A stretch of DNA of 64,000 nucleotides from Marthasterias glacialis (taxonomy: Eukaryota; Echinodermata; Asteroidea; Forcipulatida; Asteriidae): contig OU452228.1 of the NCBI GenBank assembly GCA_911728455.2, positions 3,844,001-3,908,000 of the forward strand, written 5' to 3'. The notes under the pieces are model-generated. The model ran no database searches. It saw only the letters and a program-made list of their open reading frames with translations, and had not been told where the DNA came from. The position numbers and the translations under genes were made by a program. Positions 12,445-27,400 of this stretch are shown here, one piece after another; the stretch's first letter is position 1; every line of letters starts with the position of its first letter.

Positions 12445-15400
12445 CTTAATTTGAACTCCAGTTTGGAGTAAATCTTGTCGGACATTGTCACATTTCTGTA
12501 GTAGTTCGGCTCTGCGATGAAGTGCTTTGTACAATAGCTTCTTGGATTTGGTCTTGTCTACTGTGTGATTAGAGCAGACAAATTGTGTAATTATTTCCAT
12601 TTGTCAGACACTTAAACACTTAACCCTATATCAATTCAGCTACTTAACCAATTCATGCTGGGGATCTTCCATTTTTTCCCCGACCAGCCTGACGGGATTA
12701 TTTTCTCTGAATTGTCAGATATCACTAGAACAAAGAAATCCCGACTTGACAAAGCTAAAAGAACAAAGATTCTCATTGAAGCACGAGGATTTGTTGTCTA
12801 TCACCAAAATATCATATTCACGCACCGTGAATTGTTAAACCTTGGCTGTGAGACACGGCCGAGCTAAGCCCAGAACCAAGGCTGGAGACTGGGTTCACTT
12901 GGACTTACCTCCATTTAGCTTAATACAATGATACACAGTGGTGGAAGCCTCTTGATGTCTTGTAATCTTCTTCTTTGAACAAAAGTACAAAGGTTTGGAA
13001 TAGGGGATTCCACAATAACCCCTGCATAATGGGTGATTTTCAGCATAGTTTCCAGTACCACTTGTCCTCTTTGTGTGGGTGAAACAAAGCGTTTAACAGT
13101 GAGAGCATGCGATGTGCACGCTCCACAGTGGAATGTCCGGGAAACCCTAGTTCTGGGCTTCGAATTTCTCACAATAAAACTCACATCTCCCGTTTTCACC
13201 CGTTTTCTGGCATGGAAAATAATGGCGTGTTAACTGGTTAATAGGTACCCTGCTGTGGTTGTTCATTCTGTAATTTTCAAGAAAACTGTCCATACATGGC
13301 CATAAAATTAAATGTATTTGAACTTTTGAGCAACTAACAGGAGCAAAAATCTGTTTAAGGTTGCATTACAAAAAGTTCAACTGGACTTCCCTATAATCAT
13401 CAGGTCCATCATGTTATGCCCTATCTCACCTTGACCTTCCTGTGTGACCTCTGACCCTCTGAGGTCATCCTCTAGGGGTGTGTCTAATGCCCACTGTCTA
13501 ACCTCACTCCTGAGATTGATTAGCGTGTCCATTGTGGAGGCAAGTGTTTTGGATGATCTGCTTGCCGCCACGTCCTGGTAACAAATTGCACACAAGAAAA
13601 ACTCATTTACAGATACTGTTATGCAAGCACTGCATACAAACATTAATTCTTTGACTCTGGAATTTCTGCACGCGTATTGATGGAATTGTTTTTGTTTGTC
13701 ATCTGATACTGTACAAAATCAGGCAATGAATGGCTTTGCTGTCCACTTGAGCTGTGCGCATGCAGCCATAAACGGACTTAAAGATGTGAAAGAGTTTTTA
13801 GTAACAACTACATGAACTTTAAGTATCATAACCAGAGTTTAAAGGGCTAGTGGCTTAGGGCACTGGCTGGACTCAAGTTTGGTGTTGTCAGAGTGTGGGT
13901 TCAGGTCCTGGTCTGGGCACTTTTGTCTCTGATGCTAAAATCATGATTTGTTTGTCTCTACACCAGATCATTAACCTATGTGTTGTGTGATGGGGAAGGA
14001 GCTTGGTGTTTCTGGCCTTCATGTAGCCTGGCAGCAATTTGCATCAAAACACCTTGCATTGCATCTCTTTCAAGGTGCTTTAACTTGCTGATTTTATTTC
14101 ACAATTCATTAATCACCCTCTTCACGTATCGTTTGAAAATTTGGCAATGTGGCACAATATGAACTATAAGGATCTTTATTACCACGATATGACTGCATAG
14201 ACATTTACAGTATTGACCCAATTCACCTGACGTCATCATCACAATAATCTTGGTTGCGCTATTTTGGAAGTCAATGTTACTATGTTATCCAGTGTGGTGC
14301 GCATTTTAGGCGACACTGCATTTACATGTACAGTCGACTCTCGTTAATACGAGGTCCACCGGACTGGCCCGTTTTTCTCGTATTAACCGAACCTCGTATT
14401 ATCCGAGCGCGGTATTAACAATGCACATTGCATGCATAAATGGACGTACTGCAATAGAAACTGCATAACTGTGATGATTTACAGGTACATGTACCATACA
14501 AACATACAACATTTTGGGCAAATAAAACTGTTTTGATTTAATTAATTTATTTCGAAAGTCAATTTATGAAACAATTTACATTTTTCATGACTGAAAAAGG
14601 AACGCATATGACTTTACTTGCCGTTCTTGGCAGCCAAGTTTCGGTCGCAACGGCCAACATGACAAGTTGAATGTTGATTTTCATTGGTTGTCACACCGTA
14701 CCTTAGTAAGTAATGCGAGATAGCTCATAGCCAAGGCGGGATACCAGCGAACAATAAACGGTCTGGTGTTCACCTCTCATTTGCGTTGTACAAATACTAC
14801 CATTTAATAGACTGGTACCATTGCCAACGCTCAAATAGCACCTCTATTGATCATGATCAACGGAGCGGTAGCACATGATTTGAAAGGCTGGGACGTCAAT
14901 TTTTCACCTCCATGAAGGTAAACTATCGATGCCCAACAATTGATTCCCCAAACTCGCTATAAAAGTAAGCAAACAATACATTTGCTCGTTACGGGGCCGC
15001 AAGAATACCTCGTATTATCCGTGTTCTCGTTATGACCGTGCTCGTATCATCCGTATTTAAATGCATTAAAACACGCACGGGACAGTTCGGGACCGGCAAA
15101 ATACCTCGTATTAACCGGAACCTCGTAACATCCGAGCTCGTATTAACGAGAGTCGACTGTATACCTGTTGACTTCCAAAATGGTGAGCGTGGCAAAGTCA
15201 CAGCGTATGAAGCGCGTGCAAGGAGTCAATGATATTTAAAAGTTGAATTAGTTCTGTACATTAAAAGTTCATACAAAGTAGGTAATTATTTCAACTAGCT
15301 GATGTTACCTTTCTACTCTGGAATTTGATCCCAAGTGCATCCACTGTCCGGCTTATATAAGATGCTACTCCAGCCAGTGCACCTGGGTGCCGTGGAACAC

Positions 15401-18400
15401 TCATGTGTTGCTGTGTCAAGACAGAAACGAATAATTGCTCATTTAAATATGACAACAACATAAAGGGTACATGCATGCTCTATTAACTCTTCTATACGTG
15501 CATACTCCAAAGTGCCTCAAAATCTCTCATATGCTAGGCACACAACGGTGAGCTAACCCATGCCACACTTTCCTGTCAATGTATTTGTATGTGTGATCCA
15601 TCAGTGCCACAGATTGCCACAGCAGAAATCCTCCAAGGTTGAGACCCCTTATCTCTTCCCTTAGTGGCCAAAATTCCATTACAATTGAGCACAGCTGGTG
15701 ACCTCTCCAGTTTTACCACTCTCATTGAAGCACCTTGGGCAGTGGCTGTAATCTGTGCATTATGTGTGTGCCTCAAAATGCCACTGTAGAGGCATCTTGG
15801 AGCATGGGTGGACTGTCAAGAAACACACTGATCATAGGAGGGTTAAAGAAGGGCTGCCACTTTTGTGTTTCATTGAGTTAGTGCTCCAACCTATGGATAA
15901 TGTATGAACATGTACAGTGTATGTACATGTACATGTACATTTGGGCTGTCACGGTTGTCCACTTTTGTGAACACCTAGTTACAAGTGTCATGCACACAAC
16001 TTTGAGTGAAAAACAATCATATCAAACAAAAATACCGTAATTATGATGTACTGTTTATTGAATCAATTCACCCAACGTCTTGGTAGCGCCATTTTGGAAG
16101 TCAATGTCACTGTGTGTTCTACAGTGTAGTGCACATTTTAGGCGATTTACAAGTATATTGACCAAAGATTATAGAGCACCGTAGGCGCAAGATGGGGAAC
16201 TCTGGCTGAAATGTGAAATCTCACTGGACTCCATTTCGGCAAGTGACTATTGATACAACAATGATAAGTGCAGACCAGTGTAGACAATGACCATTGCTAT
16301 CAATGGGAAACAAAGCATTCACTTGCCGAAATGGCGCCCATGCGTATTTCACCTTCCAACAATAGATAAAGGCCCAGTTCCCGATCTTGCGCCTTCGGCG
16401 CTCTATAATCTTTGATATTGACTCCCAAAATGATGAGCGTGGCACAGTCGCATACAAAGGCTCAATAGGGAACTGTGAAAGGGTACTACATTTACATTTA
16501 CATAAAGGTTCCCAATGAACTACATCATGTTTTCTTGAACTCCAACTGTCTGTTTCAAACTTAGCCAAGATTTGTCTCGGAGGCTTCCCCATAATAAGTG
16601 GCTGGGAACATTCTGGTAGGGTGTGACTGTCAAAAACATACCTGATGCTGTCTACTACCAATGGCCATGTTTGCTGCTCGGACTAGTTCCATGATGGCAT
16701 CCAGCCCTCGCTTGGTGTCAAAGTCATCAGCAATGGCACGCATAAACTGGGTCTGTGTATCTGCAAGCCTACATACATCACATGAAAATCAGTCAAACTC
16801 TAAAAACAATACCTTGGGGTTTTCCAATGGATTTGAGCTTTACCCAGCAACACTACCCCAACTACTCCAAACCCATCAAAATCCAACTGCATGTTTTCTT
16901 TGATTTTGTTGAACTGAGGATTGCACTAATAAACTTATTATGCTTTACATGGGATCACGTATACCACCATAATCAAAGTCCAACAGTTGGGGTGTTGAGT
17001 AGAGTTAACACATTGTTAGATTTTGGTCAAGTGAGGAAGGAGTCTCCGCACAACCTTGAAAAGGTTCAATATTTCTTCAGAATATAACAATATAATCCAG
17101 TTATTATTATCATTATTACAAAAAATGACATCAGCACGATGACATATTGTTTACTTGTTCAAAATGAGTCTTTAACTGTTTGTGTCAAAATATGGGGGTA
17201 GACTTACTTTTGCATGAGGGCAGCCTCACTGATATCTCTCGCTGAGAGATGACCTTTGACATAAGAGTCTGCATCATTCAGGAAGGATGCTAACTGCTTA
17301 CAGATCTTAACAGCATGGCGGACTGTTTCCTCAGAATACTCAATATCTGTGGATGACCAACAGTAATAACATGAGACCCACTTTGGTAAAACCAGAAACT
17401 TCTTAGCGATTACCATCAAAAATTTACCCCAGGGAACAATTTGAGTTTTTCATGTCATCACATTAGAGCATTTTCCTTAGGTTCTGAAGGAAAAAAGAAA
17501 AATTCTGACACACTGCTGCTTCTTTTCACAACAAATAATAAAATCTCACCCCTAAAAATACTTTGAAGTTTAGGATTTTGCCAGAGCCAGCCGTAAAAAA
17601 ATGGTTGTACAAGGATAGAACTCTTTACCTGTCTCCGCCTGATTGGTTACAGTACATGAACACTGTTCATGACTTTTAAGCACAAGTATTATTTACTGCC
17701 TTGCAAAAGAAAAAAGCTATCAAACTGTATACTGTTGAAAAAGAGTGCATTGTCATTAATGTGATATTGCCATGTTTCCTGTCTCATGTCATAGTACAGA
17801 AACTATTAAGAGATAACACTAACTTTGTGTGTTCTATGGGAAATCATGCACATGTAGTCAGGTAGAGTTGGGATTACATGTAGCCATCTTACTTGTGGTC
17901 AAATTTTCCAGTGAGTTGACCAGCAACTTTAAATAATTCAACCGCACAGATGTGTGTGGTGGCAAAACTCTGCACAGATCTGCACAAAACTATGTGTGTG
18001 CTATACACTGTACATCACATGAGCTCATATTGTAGGTAGCGCTAATTGCAGGCTAACATAGCTTATCTATCATTCAAAGCAAGTGGATGATATTGAATGG
18101 TCAGACAGTAGGAGGGTTGACTGTGTACTGTATAGATGCATTCACCACATGATATATGTATATTGCAGGTTGGCCTAGTTTATCTATCATTCAAAACCAG
18201 AGTGGATGATATTGAATGGTCAGACAGTAGGAGGGTAATAGGATTGTGCAACAATCTCATGTATCCTGCAATGGTCTGTTATCATGTCATCTTTTGGTTT
18301 TCCATGCTTTGACGTGTACATTCAATTGAATTATCAATCAGCCTTATTCTAAAACCGCAATAACTCAACTTAAAATCCATCAAAATTCAACCAAATAATT

Positions 18401-21400
18401 GAAACATTTTGGTGGAGTGAATCATTTAATGAACTACTGTAATCATGCTTTGTAAAAGGCTACCAGACATGCAAATTTTGTCAGGAATAGGTATTGTTTG
18501 CCTGTGTTATAATTTAAGATCACACATAAATAACCCTTGGGGCTTAGTGTTAGTACAATTCCTATTGTACTTTGAACTCATCTTACAGTTAGCTCCAGCA
18601 TTATCTTGCTTATACCTACTTAGAGCCAAAAGTACCTACTTATAAAAGCGACCTGCGTGTGTAACCTTTGCTCACTGACCCTCCTTTTGGATTGATCACT
18701 TCATAATATTCAAAGGGTGCATGATGGCATTGTACAGAAATGCAACTGCTCAATCAAAAGAAAGGAATGGGGGGCGGGAAAATCCAGCTAAAAATAAAAA
18801 CTGTTGGGGATCTTTTTCCAAGCTCTTTCAAAGGACATGACACCTTCAAAAATCCATGATCTTTTTTCGTTTTTGATGTTTTACTTCAGATAAGCTACAT
18901 ATATTGTAAAATTGGAACCAGCAGGCCTCGAATTTTGTGTTCAAAAAGGCACGGCAATAATTGCCTTGCTTTTTCTAGAGTTTGAAGGGCATTACAGCAA
19001 TTTTGTAAGTGTAAAAAGGGCACCATGGCAATTTTGTGGAATTTGGTGGGCACCATGGCAAAAACTAAATTTAACAAGACTTCAGGCATGACATACTGAT
19101 CACTCTTCATCGATCGCACACAGGATGAGCCATAAGCCATTTTGAGCTATGGCGGCCACACAATACAATAATATTTAGTGCGACACTGTTAGGTTTGGAT
19201 ACATTTGTCTGTATACACCAAAACCAAACAGTGCACTCATATGGTGTCCACCATATCTCAAAAAGGCTAATTGTAAAACGACAACAAACGTGCCTTGTGA
19301 GGGAAACTTGCTATGAACACACGGAGCGCCACTTTATTACGAACTCATAATGCAGGGTTTGACCTTAGGGATGGTCCGCATGCCAAATGCCAGTTGAATC
19401 GGCGGTGGACCAGCTAAAACACCTTGCCAAGTGGTTCAGTGAGGCAGTACACACAGTACAAGTTATTGTGCTGGTTTTCTCTTGTTCTGTCTAGGCGCCT
19501 TGATCGGCCTTCCGGATAAGTGCGCATTATAAATCTATATTATTATTATTATTATAAATAAATTAGACAGTCTAGTCTGTGTCTGGTTTGGACCTCCATA
19601 GATAGATGGCCTATGCACTGTGCGGTATGGCTATGCAGACTTACTGTGCAGGCAAAGTGAACTGGTTTGCAACCAGACTGCATGCTTGACTACCACACAT
19701 CCATGTAGATTGTTTATGACTGAGTGATGGTAATTTGGGGTTTTACGACTAAAGTGGTGCCTCCCGCTTGCAAAGTGAGAAATAACTGGGGTCTGGATAC
19801 AACTGCAGTTTGTATTAAATCGTTTTGGGTTTTTTTCTGCACAAAAGTTGGAAAACTGCACGAACTTGGTCTCCTTCTTAATAGTTTGAAAACAGCTACA
19901 ACACAATTTTTTCTCGCCTGATTGTGTCTTTTGAAACAAGTATTTTGACACTTAATATGCATGTTACAATTTTACAAAAGGGCAGTTAGATAAAATGATA
20001 CGGCAATATATTGCCATGAACTGTCAGTGATTTCGAGGGCATCGCGGCAATGACACAGGGCACAGACGGCAATTGCTGTCGGTGCCATCAGTAATTTCAA
20101 GGCCTGAACTAGGATTATTTTCTTTCAAATGAGGTATTCACAAAAACCACACATGTTTGTACTGCCACGTATTGTAACACTGCACACAAAACCTCTACAT
20201 ACATAACTAGGACAGGCTGGCAAACTTTGAGTTATCAGTCAACTTACTTACAAATGGAACTGACTGAAGGAAGGTTAATGAGTTACCTTGTGTTATCATG
20301 ACACACTACTTCAAATTAGGTCCACAAGTAAAATCTATTAGGTGGTCCCTTTACAAACACAGCACAGTATTGATAAATACCAGAAAAATGTAGAATCTAA
20401 TAATAATTTGGGAGGTTATTCATCCTTACTTGCAGCTGAGAAGCTGAATTGTGAAGGGCACGGCTACAATGTGTTTGAGCTGCAGGCATTCAAGGGTGCC
20501 TTTGGCAGCCAGCCACATCAACCCATATATAACCAAGGAACACAGCCAGAGATCAAAAGTGTTTGGTTTTTCCGGAGGGAGGAAAACCGGATGGCCCAGA
20601 GAAAAACCCTTGTGGCACAGGAGAGAACCAGCACACAACTCTCCTCACATACGGCCCTAGCCAAGAATCAAACCAGGGCCACAGTGGTGAGAGGCGAGTG
20701 CTTCCCATGCCACCCACCCTTTCTCTAATCTGAAAGCTTAAGGTTGGTACTGGTACCGATTCTCCTGGTACTGGTCCTAATATTCCCACATGCTACGCAG
20801 TCACTTTAGCGAAAATCAGAGAAGACAAAAATATATCAATTGAAATGAGTGTATAAGCAGGTTGCAAAAGACGCCATCTTTGATGACAATTTCTATACTA
20901 TTTTGGCCTGTAGCCACGTCAAGCTCTTTAAGTTTCAACGCAGCTTGAGTTGCTTACCAACCAATCATAAAAGGAGTTTATGAAACGTAGGCATGCTGCG
21001 TGCAGTAGTTACACGTAATGCACAGTTGTGCGCTCAAAAATGTACTGTCATTGTCATCAAAGATGGTTGATATTTCCCCATTGTTGACGTCATGTACAAC
21101 CCATCTATTCTTTCGGAATCACTAGTGCCTTTGAACACTCACCATTGTTGTACTTAGACATGAGGCATAACACTCTGAAGTGATTGGCTGTGTAGGACTG
21201 TAGGAAGTCCTGGATTGACACAACGTTCTTTAATGACTTGGACATCTTGTTGGGGTCACTCTTGAGAAACAAATGACCTGTAATGTTCAAGAATGTATTG
21301 TTAAATTTGTCTTCTATTTAATGTGGAAGATAAAATAACAGACAGACTCATTTTTCAACTTTTACTCCGTCCTGAAGGTAACAACTGATTGGAATAGTAT

Positions 21401-24400
21401 TGACTTTACTTATGAATAGAGAAGTGTCTGCATCTTTTAGCCTTATTTATGAGATAACCTTATTATGTTTAAATTTCTTAAAGATAAGCTTTTGTAAGCA
21501 TGGACTACTCATCCTGGTAATCAGACAACTTTGTTGTTTGCTGGGTCAACCTTGCTCCCAAATGTCAATGTGTTATGCTCTTTTAGTTCTTAGTTCAGGA
21601 TCAAAATGATGCTAAATGATATGTCAAACAATAAGCCATTTTAATCATGGCTGGTACAGTGACTTGCCTGGTCATTATTAAATACTCCAATTGAATTCCT
21701 CAGACTAAAAATACTGTTGGTACATCACATGGTTTGGTGCAAGCTTTTGTATAGCAACCTCCAGATTAGCAAAGTCTGGTATCCTTCGTGCGACATACTT
21801 CATTGGAAACTTTGTATGGGTACATGTATTTACCATCCTTGATGTAACTAAGCAAACACTTGCCACCGAGCATGTGACATATATTTTGTAGCAACACTAG
21901 ATTTAGTCGGAGGAATTCAAGTTGAGCATTCATTTGTGACTGAGAAAGGCGTTGTACCAGACATCATTCAAATCTAACTCGCAAGAGGCTTCTTGGTCCA
22001 AGCCATAGAGTTATATATTAGAACTAGAGGGGCGAAAATCCCTATGGGTCACTTGCATACGAATGTCCACTTAGAAAATGGCTGCTGTGTGAACGGATGA
22101 GTAACCAGTGTAAATGAATGGTCCGCGCCATTTTCTCAATGGACAAAAATGCTCCTTGTCGGGCCGTCTCGCATGGTTTGTGCGCCCTCTAGTTCTTATA
22201 TATAACTTCTATGGTCCAAGCAAACAGCTTATCTAGGTAACAGAAGCTGGTGGTGAACATTACATCCTCGCTTTAAAATTAACTGTCTTTTACTGTGAAG
22301 TCAAATAACCAAAAGGTCATATCGTTAATCAACACTGTATTAAAACCCTTCTACTGTTGCAAAACCAATAAAAATTCAAACTCTCGCGTTTCCCGTTGCT
22401 GTTGTACACACATGGTATTATTGTCTGAACAGTGTTGATATCAAGCTGTACTACCATTCAAAACCATTCCTAGCATAGAGGGTCCATTGATTCACCACAG
22501 CTGTACTGCCATTTTGAATGATCCTCACAAGGCTTTGTATCAGCTTACCTAACATTCAAAACCATTCAGGGAATCAACACTGTACAGTTACTCACCATTT
22601 AAAACCACAATATTGAATGGTTTCAAATGGTGCAGCAACTGATTCAAAAACGACACCAAGATCAATGCTTGCTATGTTTTATCATATTTTTTTACGTAGT
22701 GCTTCTTGTTAAATAGTGCTTGTGTTTTTAGTCCCTTTTTAAATTTGTTTAAGCAATCGTTATTTCCTTATTCTCTTTGCTAAGCACTTTGTGGTTTATT
22801 CTTTTGATGTAAGGCGCCATATAAGTTCTATCATTATTATTATAATGCAAAAATTCTTTGCACATATGGTTTTATCTGTACAAAATAGAACAAATTTTGT
22901 AATTATATAATGATCAATAACAAGATACTTTACACATAAAACATACCAGGAAACCTGAATGACCCATGCATGACTAAACTTAATTGACACACCATTATCT
23001 TCCTGACTATGTGTCCAACAATGACTGACAACCCCCTATTTACCTGAATGGAAAAAGTACCTAGCCCATCCATCTGAATTGAAGCACCCTTCACACTGGG
23101 CTATCTCATTGTTGTGATGGGGGAAGGCAAGGTCACGCCCGCCTGTGTGGATATCAAGTTTCTCTCCAAAGATTTCACTGTAGTTCAAGGAGGGGAAAAA
23201 CACAGAAATTCCAGGTTACATTTGTGCTGTGAAAAAAAGGGAAATCCCCAGTAATACCAGGAATTTCAAAGGGAATCCCAGGAGTCCCAAGGGAAATATG
23301 GGGATTAACCCAATTTACCTTGACATCATCATCACAATAATCTTGGTTGCGCCATTTGGAAGTCAATGTCACTGTGTGTTATCCAGTGTGGTGCGCATTT
23401 ACATGTACATGTATACCTGTTGACTTCCAAAATGGTGAGCGTGGCAAAGTCGCCGCGTGTGACATGCGTGCAAGGGGTCAATAACCCAGGTTGAACAAGC
23501 TAGGTTGAAGGACTGATACAATGACTGTTATGATTGAAAATCATTCACAATTTCAAAGCTTACTTTTTCTACCTTGAGACCTGTATCAAATGTTTTCAGA
23601 ATTATTTCCATCTGAAATAATGCTGAGTGAAACAAATGTGGTCCCAACCCCAACACATGATTTCTAATTTTGGTAATAGTCGAATCAAAACAAGATGTTA
23701 AAGATGCTAGGTCTGATTTTTGGCTGATTTGACCCAAAAATTTTAAATAGCTTTTTTTATAGATTTGAGAAATTATAATGTTTCATTTAAGGTACTGCAC
23801 GAAAAAAATCCACCTATGATAAGTGGTAGTTAATTCAAAACTAAAATTGAATTATTGTTGGGATCCCGATATTATCTCATGTCCATCAGTCATGTATAAA
23901 CAATTTTGCATGTTACTTATATGTTTTTTTTAAATTGTCCGTGGCATTTGCAAAATGTTTTGAAACAGCATCATCTGTTAAAATTTGTTCCGAGAAAAAA
24001 TTGTTTCAAAAACATTCTTCTGGCAAAAATCGGGCCGTGAAACTTTACCATACATATAAAATCCTGAGACAAAACATTTGTACCCTTTCATTCCAAGACA
24101 TCTCGATAATACAATCACCTAATTTGGTGAAATTTTCCAAGGTTGGTGGTGAGGTGCGTTCCTTCAAAACTGGTGGAGGACGAGAACAATAAATGTACAT
24201 TGGGAATGAATGTACAGTGTACATGTGTAACCTTCCAAATAGTACTACCTGGTTCATACCCAAACTGCGAAAGTGAAGTGAATTTTTGTGCATCACAATT
24301 GAAAAACAGCGCATACTGATTGTTTGCATTACCACAATTCGTTGAACCGGGCTTATCAGTGTATTACTTAACTTCATAATGTTCTTTTGATGCGTGTCAA

Positions 24401-27400
24401 ATTCTCAATGAGTTTTTATACATTATGAATGTAGTACAACAAAAGAGATTAAGAAAAATAAAGGAATGAATCCTTTTTCATGCATCTATTTTTAGTGCAA
24501 GTCAACTTAAGACCTGCAAATAACTATTATTCATGCTCTGCTACCTTCTGGAACTTTCCTTTTGGTGATATTCCATTATTTAAAATGTTAAGGTTTTCCT
24601 TTTGCATGAACCATAAAGTGACCCCATAATCATGCAACTGTACAAACAGACAAACCCATATGATGTTGATTAATAGCTCTGAAGGGAAGCAGCCATGTGG
24701 AAACTTTGCTAGCCTGCTGGTAATTCCATGGAAAGATTTTAAAAAGCTATGGGAATTGTAGTATTTTGATACAATGAGTTTAAAAAGCGAACAAAAAATC
24801 AATTGTTAAAATCAAACCAAAAAACATTTTAGTAGAGAAACTTTGCATTGTAGCTTGAGGATCTGGAAGCATGTACAGGCAAGGTGTGAGCCAGGAGCTT
24901 GACAAAGGGTGTCCAGGGGCCGATTTCACAAAACTCTTCCTAACTTAGGACACGTCCTAGGCAGTGCTAAGAGATAGGACTAGTCCTAAGTTAGGATGAG
25001 TAACTTAGGGCTAGTCCTATCTCTTAGCATTGCCTGGGACATGTCCTAAGTTAGGAAGAGTTTTGTAAAATCGGCCCGTTTGCTGAATATTTTAAAACAG
25101 GGTGTTCATTTTCACCCCTTTTCCCAGTTCTAACCCTCCCAGGTCCTCCAAAATCAACCGGAGGATTTGGTTGATTTTGGAGGATTGCGACACATTTGAA
25201 AATTTACCATTGGATGAGTATGGAGGATTGAGGAAGCATGGCTAAAAGAGATGCATGAGGATTTTGGAGGATTAAGGAAGGTTGATTTTTTCTTCCATAA
25301 CACTTGCGCTTGGCTGCATAAATACAACAGTATCCTTCATACACTGTATGGGGTCCTTTTGTTATTGTACATGTACCAGTGGAACTTTGTGATGGTAATT
25401 GGGGATAAAGTTGTCATAAGGTGGAATTCAAGAGATATAAAATCACACTAGTTGATTTTGGAGGATTGGGGATGGTCCCGTAATGAACAGTCAGGGTTTG
25501 TAATTTCCTGATAAACAGGGTTTCCAAAAGCCACGCAGATACGACTCTAATTATTTTTCAGTGACTTAATTTGTGAATGCCCAAGAAATTTTTTGTACTG
25601 AAGGTGAATGAACCTTTCCCATGATATATGTTAATTGGACATCGCGCGTGCGCACTTACATTTTGGTTGGCAACATTTTGGGAACAGTGCGCCCTTTTGC
25701 GTGGGACTGATGGAAGCATGACGCGTACGTGCTTTGTGCGCCTGCTTTATACACATTTCTATGGCTTTTGCCAACCAGCAGGGTCTGCACGCATGCGTGA
25801 ATATAATTAGCATATTTCATGGAAAAGGTCCATTGACCATTCTCAATCCATGTTATTTGTGCTGCACACTCCAGTAATATTATTTATTAAAAAAATAGTT
25901 TTACCCTTAAAATGAAATCCATGACTTTTCTAGACAAGTTTCAGGTTTACCTTCACAAGTTCTTACACTGTTTTTACATTTTAGGAGTCTACTATAAGTA
26001 CAATACACTGGCTAGTCATCACAAGGCGGCAAGGGGTGCTACTCCTAGATTGACACAAGATCAGCAAGCATCACATTGAACATGCAACAAATACAGGGCT
26101 GTGCATGGACTATACATAAATCCGGTATGTACACCCACCATGACTGACAAGTATTCAAGTATGTAGAATGCAGGGTGCAAGACTACTGTAGCTAAATATT
26201 ATGTATTATATAACTGACATACAGATCCTTGCCATTTCCAGATCCATAGCATTCACTGTTACTCCCATCCGTATCGGCGATCAAAAAGTCCTATTTGCCC
26301 ATGAGGAAAAGTATTTCCCATTCAACAGTTTGGATCATCCTTGTTCCCATTTTTTTTAGCAGTAAAGCACCGCTGCTAAAACATAGGAACACCTGTACAA
26401 AAGGCTGTGATCCAATCTATATTAATTTTTTGCATTGTTGTCATTCAACCAAACACACAAATATTAAAAATGTTTTTTTTTTTTTTTTAAATACATCAGA
26501 TGACACGGATCTATATGTCAGTTATATAAAACAAATATTGAGTGCTTAAATTCAAGCAATGGGAGGAATATTAGTGCTCAGTAAAATTTGGACTGTTCCA
26601 TTTTAGAAGGCCAAGCCTTGTGAAATGGAACAGTCAAAATTTTACCTTGCGATAATATTCCTCCCACTCCACTCTGAGCCACTCATTATTTGTATACTAT
26701 CATGTGTGCGCTGTGCAAGCTTCCATGATTTTTCTATTATTTCTTTCTTTGAATGATTGTCTATTGACTTTTCCATGATTCGTTCACTTCTTTAAGTTCT
26801 TACTTAGCCATGACTGAGCATTCTATGTGCCAACCTGGCCTCCCCTTCCCTGAGCCCCATGGTGAGTGCCACCAGGGCTCATCTGGCAAGGCTGCTTTCC
26901 ATAATGAAAAGTCCTCTTGGTTCCTCTTGTCGGTATTCCGCTTTCCCGGTTCCATGTAGTGTGTAGCTAGCTTCTTGTAGCGCTTCATGCCAAATGCCTC
27001 CAGGTCAAAGTAAACATCCCCTATGGACAGAATTAGATCAACCGCTACAGAAACTGAATTGAATACAGTTTTTAAAAATATTTCATTAACGATACCAAAT
27101 TTGTAAAACTGATCTGTTCATATTATGTACACTTGTTTCCTGAATTTAAATGATTGATTGTAATATAAAAGGGAGAAACTGAGTGCATGTGTGAATTGTG
27201 CATGCAATCACCATATTATATCATATTGCAGGCTGGCATAGTTTATCTATCATTAAAACCACAATGGCCTATATTAAATGGTCAGATACTAGGAGGGTTA
27301 ATGCAGTTAGTGTTTCCACTATGTAAGCTTTTATATAAAAAACACCTAATTTTCTAATAATAAAAACTTTGAATGCTGAAAAGTCTTTCAATGCTCACCA

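Noticed and set aside
16645-16661. Alternative minus-strand reading MVVDSIR at the end of CARS2 exon 9
   Set aside because: Splice phase from exon 8 selects the frame reading MAIGSRQHQ; the other frame is out of phase.
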